Positions 48,425 to 57,520 of a stretch of 64,000 bases of DNA are shown in pieces (positions within the stretch are counted from its first letter, which is position 1; each line of letters opens with the position of its first letter). The position numbers and the translations under genes are program-made. Origin of the DNA: Mariniphaga sp. (GTDB taxonomy: Bacteria > Bacteroidota > Bacteroidia > Bacteroidales > Prolixibacteraceae). The stretch lies in the NCBI GenBank assembly GCA_024636975.1, contig JAGXGA010000062.1, positions 62,001-126,000 of the forward strand. The letters are read 5' to 3'. The notes below the pieces were generated by a model. The model ran no database searches and had not been told where the DNA came from. It saw nothing but the letters and a program-made list of their open reading frames with translations.

Positions 48425-49807
48425 TTAGCGGAAAATAAAACTTGATGCAGGCAACCCGGCACCATTGAACAGGTTGGGCGTTGCCGTATTCCTCCAGGCA
48501 AAACGGACCGCCGCCGGGTTTTCTACCTTCTTCGATTGCACAACCACCTTTTCTCCTTCAATTTGCGCATTGGCCTGATAAAAGATTCCGTCGGAACCTG
48601 CAAGTTCAAAACTGGAAACATTACCACCCTTGGCATGCAGTCCATTTGAATGAGCAAAAGAAACAACTGCCTTACCGTTTGTAAACGATACCGATTTAAA
48701 CAGCGGTCCTGAGTCTTCAATATCGATTGCATTATAATGCCTGTTCAGAGCCATGTTGGCAAAGCGCAGTGCAGGGTCTTTCTTGTTTCGGGGATGGATA
48801 TCGGTGGTGTCGCCGATATCACTTAGCACAATCATTCCGGTCTTTTCCACTTCAAGCACCTGTCGTTGCTCATCGCGCACTTCCACACCCATAAAATTAT
48901 CCCCGTACTGGTAAGGGGCAATCTGGGCAAAATAAAACGGGAACTGGTTGTTCCAGTCTTTTCTCCAGCTTGCTATCAGTGTTGAGAGTAATTCTTTATA
49001 GGCATAGGCATTGATTGTGTTTCCTTCACCCTGGTACCACAAAGCGCCTGCAATCTGATAAGGTACAAGCGGAGAAATCATGGCATTGTATATGCGTGCC
49101 GGCTCCACAGGACCCCATGGCACAGGCTTTTGTCGGGCGGCAGCTTCTGTCAGAAATTCATTTCCATCAAACGCCTCCCGGGGCATCCAGGCTTCGGCAG
49201 GTGTTCCACCCCAGCTTGAGTTGATTAACCCAACCGGTACATCCAATACTTCCTGCAGCCGCTTTCCAAAGAAATAGGCTATGGCGCTGAAATCGGCCAT
49301 GGTTTCAGGTGTGCTGACTGCCCATTCGCCGCTAAGGTGATTCTGCGGATAATTTGCCGTACTGTGGTTTACAGTAAAAAAACGAATACTGGAATTACTG
49401 GCTTTGGCAATCTCTTCTTCCCCGTTGATGATTCCGGAAGATGGTGACCACTCCATATTCGATTGCCCCGAACACAACCAGACTTCTCCTATCATTACCT
49501 TTTCAAAAATGATCTCATTGTACCCATTTAACCTGACCGTGTATGGGCCGCCTGCTTCAGGAGTGGGCAGCTGTAACGACCAGGTGCCCTGATTGGTTCC
49601 TTTTGTTTCCAAAACTGTATCAAGCCAGCCGGCTGTCACCTGTACCGGTTCACCCGGTTTCGCCCATCCCCATATCTTTACCTCCAACTGCTGCTGAAGG
49701 ACCATATTGGTTGAAAAAATTCCAGGCACTGAAATATTGGCCCGGGCAATGGTGACAAATCCTAATAAAAGGATTAAAAAAAGAGTTGTTCTTATCAGTT
49801 GTTTCAT
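48425..49807 (-). CDS. Sialate O-acetylesterase-like SGNH esterase, exported
   Basis: The ATG at 49807 gives a Sec signal (MKQLIRTTLFLILLLGFVTIARA) and a 460-residue protein; the open frame extends 15 residues upstream without purpose. An N-terminal beta domain is followed by the esterase core with S116 in CSGQSNMEW, a second block SWGGTPAEAW, and the DxxH-type pair in GDTTDIHPRNK. Such enzymes remove O-acetyl groups from polysaccharides or sialic acids. It belongs with the sulfatase and beta-helix genes. Confidence 0.88.
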   Translation of the reverse strand: MKQLIRTTLFLILLLGFVTIARANISVPGIFSTNMVLQQQLEVKIWGWAKPGEPVQVTAGWLDTVLETKGTNQGTWSLQLPTPEAGGPYTVRLNGYNEIIFEKVMIGEVWLCSGQSNMEWSPSSGIINGEEEIAKASNSSIRFFTVNHSTANYPQNHLSGEWAVSTPETMADFSAIAYFFGKRLQEVLDVPVGLINSSWGGTPAEAWMPREAFDGNEFLTEAAARQKPVPWGPVEPARIYNAMISPLVPYQIAGALWYQGEGNTINAYAYKELLSTLIASWRKDWNNQFPFYFAQIAPYQYGDNFMGVEVRDEQRQVLEVEKTGMIVLSDIGDTTDIHPRNKKDPALRFANMALNRHYNAIDIEDSGPLFKSVSFTNGKAVVSFAHSNGLHAKGGNVSSFELAGSDGIFYQANAQIEGEKVVVQSKKVENPAAVRFAWRNTATPNLFNGAGLPASSFIFR

Positions 49808-50072
49808 AGCCTTTTGTTGCATAGAAAAGATAAAGTTTTCGATAACCGCCACGTAATGAACCAGGAATAAAAACTGTGATTCAATATAAAGTTACTGTTT
49901 GCCAATGAGTCGTTGAATCCAAAATTCCTTCCTTATCCCGTTTGATTCCCGGATGAGGATAAAAATAAGAATTTTTATTTGGATTAAGAGCCTGAATGGG
50001 CAGTTACAGTAAGCAGCCTTGCGCCTGCAAGTGAGATATTTCTTTATATTTATGTAATAATAATTAAGAAAT

Positions 50073-51038
50073 ATGTGGTTTATGGAAAGAATCCACTCTG
50101 CCAAAATGCTGATAACGATTGCTCTTCTTAGTATATGCTTGTGTGTTGGAGCTACAGAACTTAAGGATAAAACTCTGTTGCCTGAAGGTTATGGACTTGC
50201 AGCCCGATATCCTGGCGATATGGGCATTTTTGGCGATAAGGCAGTTGTTTTTTCTGAAAATTTCGAAGGATTTAAAGGAGAACGGTTCACCCGAGATGAA
50301 ATGGGCGGGTGGGATAATTTTTATCACAATCTGATAATTACCCGGGATAAGGAAAATGTGCATTCCGGAAACCAGGCGTTAATGATCAGGCACAATGAAG
50401 TACCTCGTACCCATGGTGCAGTAAAAGAAATAGCTGGATACGATACTCTTTTCGTCCGGTTCTATATGAAATTCCATCCCCAGTTTCCTGCAACGCATCA
50501 TGCCGGAATGTACATACGCGGTGGACAAAAGGGTGCACTGCAGGATAATCCAACCGGCACAAAACCAACCGGCGCCGATCATTTTAGCGTTACCCTCGAT
50601 CATTTATTCCCCGGGCACGGGGCAAGCCCCGAAGAAAATGATACGCCACCGGGCTGGATTTATAATTACTGTTACCATATGGATCAGAAAGATGTTTATG
50701 GCGACATCATTTTACCAACAGGCAATCAGCACGGAACACACACCTTAGGTGAAGATTTTATTCCCCGGCCCAATATAAATCCACAAAGAAACAAATGGTA
50801 TTGCTATGAGCTGATGGTTATATGCAACACCCCGGGACAGCATGACGGGCGGGCAGCCATATGGATCGACGGGGAACTTTTAACAGAACAACCTAATTTA
50901 TCCTTTCGCACAGTAGAATCGCTGAAGGCCCGGTTTGTAACCTTAAGCTCATACAGCAGCAGGAAAGCTGAAAATAATATTATGTGGTACGATGATATTG
51001 TTGTTGCAACAGAATACATTGGGCCAATGGCTGATTAA
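50073..51038 (+). CDS. Exported jelly-roll-like protein, putative carbohydrate-active
   Basis: The 321-residue protein has a signal peptide (MLITIALLSICLCVGA, starting near residue 12) and a beta-rich body with FSENFEGFKGERFTRDEMGGWDN, FYMKFHP, YHMDQKD, RAAIWIDGELL and a final NIMWYDDIVVATEYIGP. The pattern resembles jelly-roll lectins and polysaccharide-lyase-type folds, but no family is certain. In-frame ATGs at 50082 and 50106 are alternative starts. It is divergent from the esterase gene, probably part of the same polysaccharide-use cluster. Confidence 0.6.
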   Translation: MWFMERIHSAKMLITIALLSICLCVGATELKDKTLLPEGYGLAARYPGDMGIFGDKAVVFSENFEGFKGERFTRDEMGGWDNFYHNLIITRDKENVHSGNQALMIRHNEVPRTHGAVKEIAGYDTLFVRFYMKFHPQFPATHHAGMYIRGGQKGALQDNPTGTKPTGADHFSVTLDHLFPGHGASPEENDTPPGWIYNYCYHMDQKDVYGDIILPTGNQHGTHTLGEDFIPRPNINPQRNKWYCYELMVICNTPGQHDGRAAIWIDGELLTEQPNLSFRTVESLKARFVTLSSYSSRKAENNIMWYDDIVVATEYIGPMAD

Positions 51039-51436
51039 TCTTGAAAACAGGGAAAATCTACCTGGGTTTGAATTATAGGAATTTCGAAAATATGAATGAT
51101 CTGGTAAATGAAATATAAAGATAATCAGAAGCGTGCTCCAGGGAATATTTTTTGGTGTTCCTTAGGTTTGGGTGGTTAACTCTTTTTTACCACTAAATCA
51201 CCAATAATCGATTATAAGTTCTTTCTTTTCCATGCAGCGGTAAAGGGTACAGGAGAAAAATATACATACTTGTAACGTGACCTGGAAATCCCACAGTCTT
51301 TTTTTTTATCAAACACCAGGATAATACGACAAACATGTTTTATAAAATACCCCATTATAAAATATTCAAATGATTATATTAATTTCGTTTGGCACTTATA
51401 TTATTTTCATTCAAACGTTCTTAAGTAAAATTTAAA
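51039..51436. other. Gap with no supported gene
   Basis: These 398 bases are AT-rich with short A and T runs. I see no gene, no strong hairpin and no repeat. The stretch marks the start of the decayed accessory zone. Confidence 0.55.
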
Positions 51437-51742
51437 ATGGAATCTAAATTAAAATTTTGGGACATTTTATGTGAAAAGCATATGGAAGTAGTTTTTCGGA
51501 AAAAAATTAATACAGAACATATTACCGAAAAAAACCTGATAGAGTTTATGCGAACATTGATTTCAAAATACGCTTTATCAGATGAGGAAATTTTAGAACA
51601 GTATATCACCATTCCAAATAGGAAGAAAAAGAACTTAATAAATATTCAGAGATCGAGCAGACATTTAAACGAACCTTTATCAATAATATCTTTCTACGAA
51701 AAAGTTGCAGGCATTTCTGTTACAGCAAGCTTAACAGACTAA
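51437..51742 (+). CDS. Hypothetical protein
   Basis: The 101-residue soluble protein is lysine- and isoleucine-rich, with segments KFWDILCEKHMEVVFRKKI and KNLIEFMRTLISKYALSDEEILEQY. No family is recognised. Composition is AT-rich like its surroundings. It is a plausible gene on length and start context only. Confidence 0.45.
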   Translation: MESKLKFWDILCEKHMEVVFRKKINTEHITEKNLIEFMRTLISKYALSDEEILEQYITIPNRKKKNLINIQRSSRHLNEPLSIISFYEKVAGISVTASLTD

Positions 51743-51936
51743 TATAGGTTGGATATCTGGATATTATAAAAAATAAATACTGATCCCCTAATATTTGATT
51801 ATTAACATAAGCCAGGAATATTATACTTGAAGTCTTAAGGATTAGATTTGCCAATCGCTTTGCGCAATTCAGCACGCTGCTGGTCATCCAGGTTCTGTTC
51901 ATCAGCCATAGTTTCCACCTTGTACAGCAAGCTTGT

Positions 51937-52155
51937 TTGCCCTCAGCAGGTCCGGTTAATCGTGATTTTTCAGCCCAGATTCAACATGCTGAAATGTTGA
52001 TAATAAGTCTTTCAGGTGCGGAAGTGTTCAGGAAGGAATACAAATTAACCGACAGAATACAATTGAATCTTTCAAATTACACCAATGGAATGTATCCCAT
52101 CCGGTTGAATCTTGACGGAAATCATGACATCCGGAAGGTGGTGTTGAAAAATTGA
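51937..52155 (+). pseudogene. Remnant of a T9SS-exported protein (C-terminal sorting domain)
   Basis: The last 57 codons read MLIISLSGAEVFRKEYKL, LNLSNYTNGMYPIRLN and KVVLKN, which matches the tail of a T9SS type A sorting domain. Nothing upstream within the frame continues the usual start of the domain (PNPxxxxL), so the gene body is lost. The fragment has lost its promoter and start. Confidence 0.55.
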
Positions 52156-52346
52156 ATAAAATAGAAACTGATAAAGAAAGCAGGAGTCTTCGGGTTCCTG
52201 TCTTTCTTATTATTAAGATGGTTTGAAAGGTTGGTGTGACGAAAAAACAATCAGGCCCATCGCATCCGGAAGAAAAAACTGGTTGTTCTGCGATAACCAT
52301 GAGTCGGCCGAAAATGCAACCATTTTTGTATTACATGCGGGCTGCT

Positions 52347-52461
52347 GCAAAGCACACGGAGTGAACTTCCGTGACTGACTGGTTTTCTTTTTGAACAACA
52401 TCCACCAATACGATGATGATTACAGTGAAGACCTGGGCGAATTGCTCCCTCACAATTTTAA
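52347..52461 (+). repeat. 115-base repeat, copy 1
   Basis: This stretch matches 61052-61166 at about 99 of 115 positions in my hand alignment, with no gaps. It encodes a short peptide like the head of a cyclic-nucleotide-binding (Crp/Fnr-type) regulator (NNIHQYDDDY, LGELLPHNF) but has an in-frame TGA after NFRD. It lies 33 bases before the end of the GMC gene, in the 338-base gap 52156-52493, which is otherwise empty. Confidence 0.75.
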
Positions 52462-52493
52462 ACTTCAAAACCAATACACGTAAGCATTGGTGT

Positions 52494-54161
52494 CTAGCCG
52501 AGATGGTGCGAGAGCCTTAGCGCCAGACCGGCCAACGCTCGCACGGGATTCGAGGCCGTGCTGACGGGGAGCACGGACATGTCGCAGACGTATAGTCCGG
52601 TGGTGCCGTGGACTTTCAGGTTCTCGTCAACGACGGATCGGGAATTGAACGCCGAGTTGCGATTGGCCTTCCACGGCATCCGCAGTGTGCCGCAGGCGTG
52701 GTGGACCGTCTCCCAGCCGAACGGCCATTGGTCGCCGGGGTAACCGCCGTAGCGTCCCGTTAGCAGTTGGACGTCGTTAAACTCGTTGAAGATGCGGTCC
52801 CGCGTTTGGTTCAGCAGCGTCATGAAGTCGGCCGTGTTCTTTTGCCAGCCGGCCACGGACGGGAAGCGCGAGTTGAGCAGGTCGTCGAGATCGGCAAACC
52901 GTTTGAAACTAATGTACGGCGTGTACCCGTCGTTGGCGTGCGAGTGGATGCCGTTCTGGTCGTCCAGGCAGTTGGCGAAGCTGAACTTGATGTCCACCCG
53001 CGTGCGGGTTGGGTCGTGGTCTGTGAGACCCGCCGACGGGTCATTGTTCCGCAAGTGCCAGTACTCGTGGTTGACGTTCATCTCGATGTTGAATGGGTAC
53101 CGAACGTGGCCGTTAGCGTCGGGTTTCCCCTTGGAATAGAAGATTATCTTCGCGTGATCGTAGGGTGAGATGTCGATACTGGGGTTGCCCACGGAGGTGA
53201 CGTACGCCTGGGACTCAGCCGACACGGGGTGATCCGTCAGGCCAAAGCCCACCAGTTGCCTGATGTCGTCCGGCAACGAGTGGAACACGGAGGACCGGTT
53301 GATCAACTTCGGGCTTTCCGTTGAGCCGGCCGCGATGACCACCTTCTGCGTGTAAAAACTCCGCTGTTCCCCTGTCACCGTATTGGTCGTATTCACCTCG
53401 TACCAGTCTTGGGGTACACTGTTGACGGCTTCGACGAAGCTGTTCAACTTGACGAACAGCCCGCGGCCTTTGAGGTCGGCTTCGGGGCGGGTCAGCCCGG
53501 TCTGGTTGATGAGAAGTTCGGCTGTATTGAAAACGCCAGTGGGCTCCACGAAGAACTTGTCCGCCGGCGTGCCGTCCGCTAGCAGGTAAGGCTGGTGCAG
53601 CGCCCGGGGAGTCTCGTGGATGGCGAAATCGTTCGCGATCGGGCTGTTGTGGAAGTGGGCGACGAGCTCGCGGGCCTTGCTGCCCAACGTCAACGACTTG
53701 TTCATCCGCTCGCCGGCGAGCTTCAGGTAATTGCCCTTCAAGTCTGCTGCGATCGTGGCAGGGAAGAAGTCCAGTTCCCAGTCCTGCGGCTGCGGGATGA
53801 GACCGGACCAGAAGATGGAGCGGCCGCCGAACACGAGTTGCGGCTTGCCGCCGATTAACTGCTGGTGCGTGGCCGTCTGCAGGAAGTTGTCCACGCCGAA
53901 ATGCTCCGCCACCGCACCGTTCGAAATGCGGCTGATGTTGTAGACATGGGTCGGGTAGACGAACGAGCCGACGTCCACGACGAGGATGCGTTTCCCCGGA
54001 TTGCGGTCGGCCAAATCGTCCGCCACGATCCCGCCGCCGATCCCCGAGCCGATCACGATGTAATCGAAGTCGGGGTTCGGGCCGTCGTAGTCCCGAATCA
54101 GGCGCGTATGCGCTTCACTTCTCTGGGAGACCAGGTTTGCATAGTTGTCTTGAAAGGCCAT
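52494..54161 (-). CDS. GMC-family FAD oxidoreductase, probably horizontally acquired
   Basis: The 555-residue protein has the FAD-binding motif IGSGIGGG (residues 37-44) and the C-terminal signature HACGTLRMPW, CDMSVLPVSTASNPVRALAGLAL, of glucose-methanol-choline oxidoreductases. They oxidise alcohols or sugars using FAD. No signal peptide is seen. The gene is visibly GC-rich compared with its neighbours: one sampled 60-base line here has 33 G or C, while a line in the gene at 59915 has 19. The composition points to transfer from a GC-rich donor. Its upstream region is duplicated ahead of the next minus-strand gene. Confidence 0.88.
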   Translation of the reverse strand: MAFQDNYANLVSQRSEAHTRLIRDYDGPNPDFDYIVIGSGIGGGIVADDLADRNPGKRILVVDVGSFVYPTHVYNISRISNGAVAEHFGVDNFLQTATHQQLIGGKPQLVFGGRSIFWSGLIPQPQDWELDFFPATIAADLKGNYLKLAGERMNKSLTLGSKARELVAHFHNSPIANDFAIHETPRALHQPYLLADGTPADKFFVEPTGVFNTAELLINQTGLTRPEADLKGRGLFVKLNSFVEAVNSVPQDWYEVNTTNTVTGEQRSFYTQKVVIAAGSTESPKLINRSSVFHSLPDDIRQLVGFGLTDHPVSAESQAYVTSVGNPSIDISPYDHAKIIFYSKGKPDANGHVRYPFNIEMNVNHEYWHLRNNDPSAGLTDHDPTRTRVDIKFSFANCLDDQNGIHSHANDGYTPYISFKRFADLDDLLNSRFPSVAGWQKNTADFMTLLNQTRDRIFNEFNDVQLLTGRYGGYPGDQWPFGWETVHHACGTLRMPWKANRNSAFNSRSVVDENLKVHGTTGLYVCDMSVLPVSTASNPVRALAGLALRLSHHLG

Positions 54162-54212
54162 GTGTGTTCCCTTTGATTCTCGTTACTTCAGCCGGGGAAT
54201 CCCGCCTCCGGA

Positions 54213-54321
54213 CATTATATTATACTGCAAATCGAAGCATAATATCCAATATTCAGCATAGTATATTGCTGACTTCATAGTACATATTTGTTCCAGTTTA
54301 AACATTTATTTTAATTTTTAA
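54213..54321 (-). repeat. Upstream direct repeat, copy 1
   Basis: These 109 bases match 55212-55321 in the same orientation, with about 80 per cent identity and one one-base gap in my alignment. Copy 1 lies upstream of the GMC gene and copy 2 upstream of the SDR gene. On the minus strand it has TTGGAT, 19 bases and TATAAT, a possible vegetative-type promoter, and CAGCA-N8-TGCTG, an inverted repeat. Confidence 0.75.
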
Positions 54322-54375
54322 TGGTTATGCAACAATGCAATGCTCTGTGATAATGATTCGCTCCTGTGTTGCTCG

Positions 54376-55137
54376 TTAACGCATACCGCGATGCTGTGCA
54401 CCGTCGATTGAGACACACTCGCCTGTTATCCACCGGGCACGTGGTGAGGCCAGAAACACTGCGACATCAGCTACCTCTTCCGGTGTTCCAAGGCGACCGG
54501 CCGGGATGCTTGCTTTGACACTTTCGTAAACCTCCGGTTGGGTATCCTTCACTGCAGCCCAGAGTCCACCAGGAAACTCAATCGATCCTGGAGCAATAGC
54601 ATTGGCGCGAATCCCCTGCTGAGCATGCATGACAGCCAGCTTCTTGGCATATGCTATAAGCGCTGCCTTCGCAGCGGTGTAGCCGTAATCCGGAGCTGGT
54701 GCACATTCTAACCCTGAGATGGAAGAAACAAGTATAATGGAACCACCACCTTGTTCGGCCATCCATGGAATTACCTGCTCACAAGCATGTACGGCAGCCA
54801 TCAGGTCTACGTTTATGCTCGCGTTCCAGTCCTCCAGACTCGGTCCAAGAGCCAATGACGACGCATTGTGAACGAGGATATCGATACTACCGAAAGCATC
54901 TTTTGTTGCTTTTAAAAAAGAAACCAGGGCTTCCGAATCAGCGATATCACAAGTTGCTGCATAGACTTTGACCTCAGCTTTAAGTAAATCATGCTCCGTT
55001 TCTCTCAGTGTCTCCTCTCCACGTGCACATACTGCTACGTTTGCACCCTCTTCTGCCAATCCAATAGCAATAGAGCGTCCGATCCCACGGCTACCGCCGA
55101 GGATAACACAGTTACGATTTCTCAGTTTTAAATTCAT
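54376..55137 (-). CDS. Short-chain dehydrogenase/reductase
   Basis: The 253-residue protein has the SDR fold: cofactor motif GGSRGIG (residues 14-20), NAS (residues 91-93), S139 in VSSISG and the catalytic Y153 and K157 in YTAAK. It ends with SIDGAQHRGMR. It would oxidise or reduce a hydroxy or keto group using NAD(P)H. It lies downstream of a 110-base region also found in front of the GMC gene, so the two genes may be regulated alike. Substrate unknown. Confidence 0.9.
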   Translation of the reverse strand: MNLKLRNRNCVILGGSRGIGRSIAIGLAEEGANVAVCARGEETLRETEHDLLKAEVKVYAATCDIADSEALVSFLKATKDAFGSIDILVHNASSLALGPSLEDWNASINVDLMAAVHACEQVIPWMAEQGGGSIILVSSISGLECAPAPDYGYTAAKAALIAYAKKLAVMHAQQGIRANAIAPGSIEFPGGLWAAVKDTQPEVYESVKASIPAGRLGTPEEVADVAVFLASPRARWITGECVSIDGAQHRGMR

Positions 55138-55211
55138 GTTCAGAGATAAATAATTTTTGAATGATAGTTGAAAGTTTACACCGGTGAAATAAAGCTACAA
55201 ACTTCCCGGTG

Positions 55212-55321
55212 CATCACATTATACTGCAAGTCGCAGCCTGAAATCCAATATTCAGCATTGTATATTGCTGACCTCAGAGTTCGTATTTAGTTCCACTTTA
55301 AATAGTTATTTCTATTTTTAA
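55212..55321 (-). repeat. Upstream direct repeat, copy 2
   Basis: This is the second copy of the region described at 54213. ATTATA (TATAAT on the minus strand) lies at 55218-55223, 81 bases before the SDR start. The conserved inverted repeat CAGCA-N8-TGCTG is at 55253-55270. Confidence 0.75.
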
Positions 55322-55830
55322 AAATAATAGACAATTTATGACAAATTATCGGTAAAATCAATAGGATAAACAAATAGCATAAAACGCGTTATAAGCGTAA
55401 AAACTGCAATTGTAGCAAAACGACCCCGCGCCTGTGGGTTTCTAAAAAGCTGCTCATTTGAACATTCATCGGCAAGAAACTTTATTGAAACCGGGACTGC
55501 ATCCGCAGTTAAAGCGCCTGGTTAAACGACCACAAATGTAACCGAGACCGCCCCTTTTACCGGCAGTGTTGAGATACCCTTCCTCCAGGCCGATAAAAAG
55601 TACAATAGTTGGATATTGTTCAGCCGCTTACAAGCTTTGCCAAACTCGCTCGTGTCCATATTTAGCCAGGCTCAGTCTTCAGCTTACAAAGCATAATTAT
55701 TTCAGAGGTGGTTATAAAATACACCCAAACATGTCTACCGTTTCTATTTATAGTTGCTTTATACACCAGACATTCTTCTATTAAATTTGTTGAGTAAATT
55801 AGACTTCACGACAGGAGTATTTTTGCATAT
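55322..55830. other. Gap with no supported gene, possibly degraded sequence
   Basis: About 500 bases without a supported gene. A more GC-rich patch at 55420-55600 translates in several frames into broken stretches with stops; it may be an old gene remnant, but I could not identify it. The end of the gap carries TATTTTTG at 55818-55825, resembling a -7 element for the next gene. Confidence 0.5.
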
Positions 55831-56703
55831 ATGGATAAAATTGCATATATTGTTATAGTGTTGCCGTTTTATCATATATACATCTATCATGGAAAATCCA
55901 ACCCAATTATTATAATATTAGCTATTGTGGTGTTAGCTATTTTAGTTCTTATGCTTTGGTTTCGAACCAAGCCACAGAAAGCTGCTAATGGGATTGATCA
56001 CACTGATGAGATTAGAAAAGATAAACTCACTTTAGATTTTGTTTCACCTTTTCAGTTCAATGGTATAGAGGAAAATATTAGTAAAAGGATTCATGATGCT
56101 GTAAACAAGATGGGAGCTGTTGGTGATGATGCCGAAAAGAATTACCAAGCAGCCTTAGACTCAATAAAACCCAATGCTCAGAAGATTATTGAAGCAATTA
56201 GTAAAGAACTAGAGGTGATACCAACAGATCGATACTTGGATAAATGGTCTCTTATCCAGTTACTTGCTGAACTAAGAGACCCTGCGTCATTGCCTCTTCT
56301 TGATAAGATACTTTCCAAACCTTTACCAAAGGAATTGTACAAAGATCCTCATAAACGAAGTAGTCTTCGACAGGAGACTATCAATTTGACGACAGCCGTG
56401 GAGGCTATTACCAGAATTGCTTCGAAAAAAAATAAGGATGCCCTTCAATTATTATTTAAACATGCAAAACACGAAAGCTTATCAGTTCGACGAGCGAGTA
56501 TACAAGGGGTTATCGAATACGGTGACCAAAATTCAAGAGAAAAACTCAAAGAAATTTTATCTGAAAATGATTACTATTTACTCGACATTAAAAAAACCAA
56601 TATTGAGAAAGTATCCCAAATTCGTATAAAGGATGGGGACATTCCTAAAAGATTTACTCCAAAAGTAAACGACAAGCCGAGAGTTACACCCCGCCGAGAT
56701 TAA
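55831..56703 (+). CDS. Membrane-anchored HEAT-repeat protein
   Basis: The 290-residue protein has a hydrophobic segment (IIIILAIVVLAILVLMLWF, about residues 26-44), then a soluble helical part. The region from about 150 to 260 has HEAT-like helical pairs: SLIQLLAELRDPASLPLLDKIL, TAVEAITRIASKKNKDALQLLFKHAKH, SVRRASIQGVIEYGDQNSREKLKEIL. Such arrays bind proteins. The end is basic and proline-rich. The start is ambiguous because the -7-like box sits only six bases upstream; GTG at 55858 is an alternative. It is followed after 54 bases by the HEARH gene, and the two are probably a pair. Confidence 0.7.
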   Translation: MDKIAYIVIVLPFYHIYIYHGKSNPIIIILAIVVLAILVLMLWFRTKPQKAANGIDHTDEIRKDKLTLDFVSPFQFNGIEENISKRIHDAVNKMGAVGDDAEKNYQAALDSIKPNAQKIIEAISKELEVIPTDRYLDKWSLIQLLAELRDPASLPLLDKILSKPLPKELYKDPHKRSSLRQETINLTTAVEAITRIASKKNKDALQLLFKHAKHESLSVRRASIQGVIEYGDQNSREKLKEILSENDYYLLDIKKTNIEKVSQIRIKDGDIPKRFTPKVNDKPRVTPRRD

Positions 56704-56757
56704 TTGAAAATCGATCATTCATAACCTTTTATTTTTTAATTATTAAAGACAAAAACT

Positions 56758-57429
56758 ATGGCTTCATGTACTTATTCAGTTCCAGATAAAAATGCAAGCG
56801 GTGACAACTTCTATGGCGCTTTCATATGTCAACAACAATATATAGATTATTTTTGGGAAGTTTATGGTTTCAATGGAAATAAGGGGTATTGGGATGATGG
56901 CTTTGGTTGGCATGATGCATGTAATACGAATAAACCATTGGCTAGAACATTTAATGCTTGCTATCTATTGACCTATTCGGCAAGTGACTATCTTAATGAT
57001 TCCTATGATGCTCCTCAAAACATCCTTCAATGGGGACGCCGTTATGTTCGGGAGAGTATTGACGAACTTCGTTCGTTTTGCGGTGATGGGGGTGCGGTAG
57101 CTTCTTTCAGCGGTGGAACTGCTGAGTTATACCTCTCTTTTTGGTATGATTATTCTGTTGTCGAGAGAGCTGCAATCTTAGTGCATGAAGCACGTCATGA
57201 AGCAAAGGGGCATAATGCTACTTTTCCTTCAGGTTCAGTTTTTGGATCATCTGATGATGCGGATTCTAATTGGGATTACCAAGGTGCCTGGACTTTTGAA
57301 GCCGGCTACCTCTGGTGGTTTTATGCTGCTGGTGCAAGAACAACATCTGCTTCAAGAGAACGGGCCAGACAAGCTGGGAACGTCATAATTGACAACGCCT
57401 TTGCCACCCATCCAGGGTTTAATATTTAA
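56758..57429 (+). CDS. HEARH-motif protein, putative zinc metallopeptidase, unrecognised family
   Basis: The 223-residue protein has HEARHEAKGHN at 143-153, matching the HExxH zinc motif (H143, E144, H147), preceded by the helix ERAAILV as in zincins, and a possible third ligand in H152 or in E181 of TFEAGYLWW. It has several cysteines (4, 24, 55, 68, 108), many aromatic residues and no signal peptide. No known family is recognised. It lies directly after the HEAT-repeat membrane protein, on the same strand, in an accessory region. Confidence 0.6.
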   Translation: MASCTYSVPDKNASGDNFYGAFICQQQYIDYFWEVYGFNGNKGYWDDGFGWHDACNTNKPLARTFNACYLLTYSASDYLNDSYDAPQNILQWGRRYVRESIDELRSFCGDGGAVASFSGGTAELYLSFWYDYSVVERAAILVHEARHEAKGHNATFPSGSVFGSSDDADSNWDYQGAWTFEAGYLWWFYAAGARTTSASRERARQAGNVIIDNAFATHPGFNI

Positions 57430-57520
57430 TAAAATATAATCCATTAGCTGAATACTCCTTGCTGTTCCATGCAAGAGGCACATATCTTTTGAGTTTGGAT
57501 AATGGGACAAAGAGTACTTT

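Noticed and set aside
51835-51909. 24-codon frame on the minus strand, MADEQNLDDQQRAELRKAIG
   Set aside because: It looks like a natural protein start but stops at once; too short to support as a gene and no parent gene identified.
52767-53168. 133-residue and neighbouring plus-strand open frames
   Set aside because: Produced by the GC-rich antisense strand of the GMC gene, where stops are rare.
53595-53858. Plus-strand open frame rich in R, E and A
   Set aside because: GC-driven shadow of the GMC gene.
55566-55784. 72-residue open frame before the HEAT gene
   Set aside because: No family resemblance and no start context; the surrounding sequence looks degraded.
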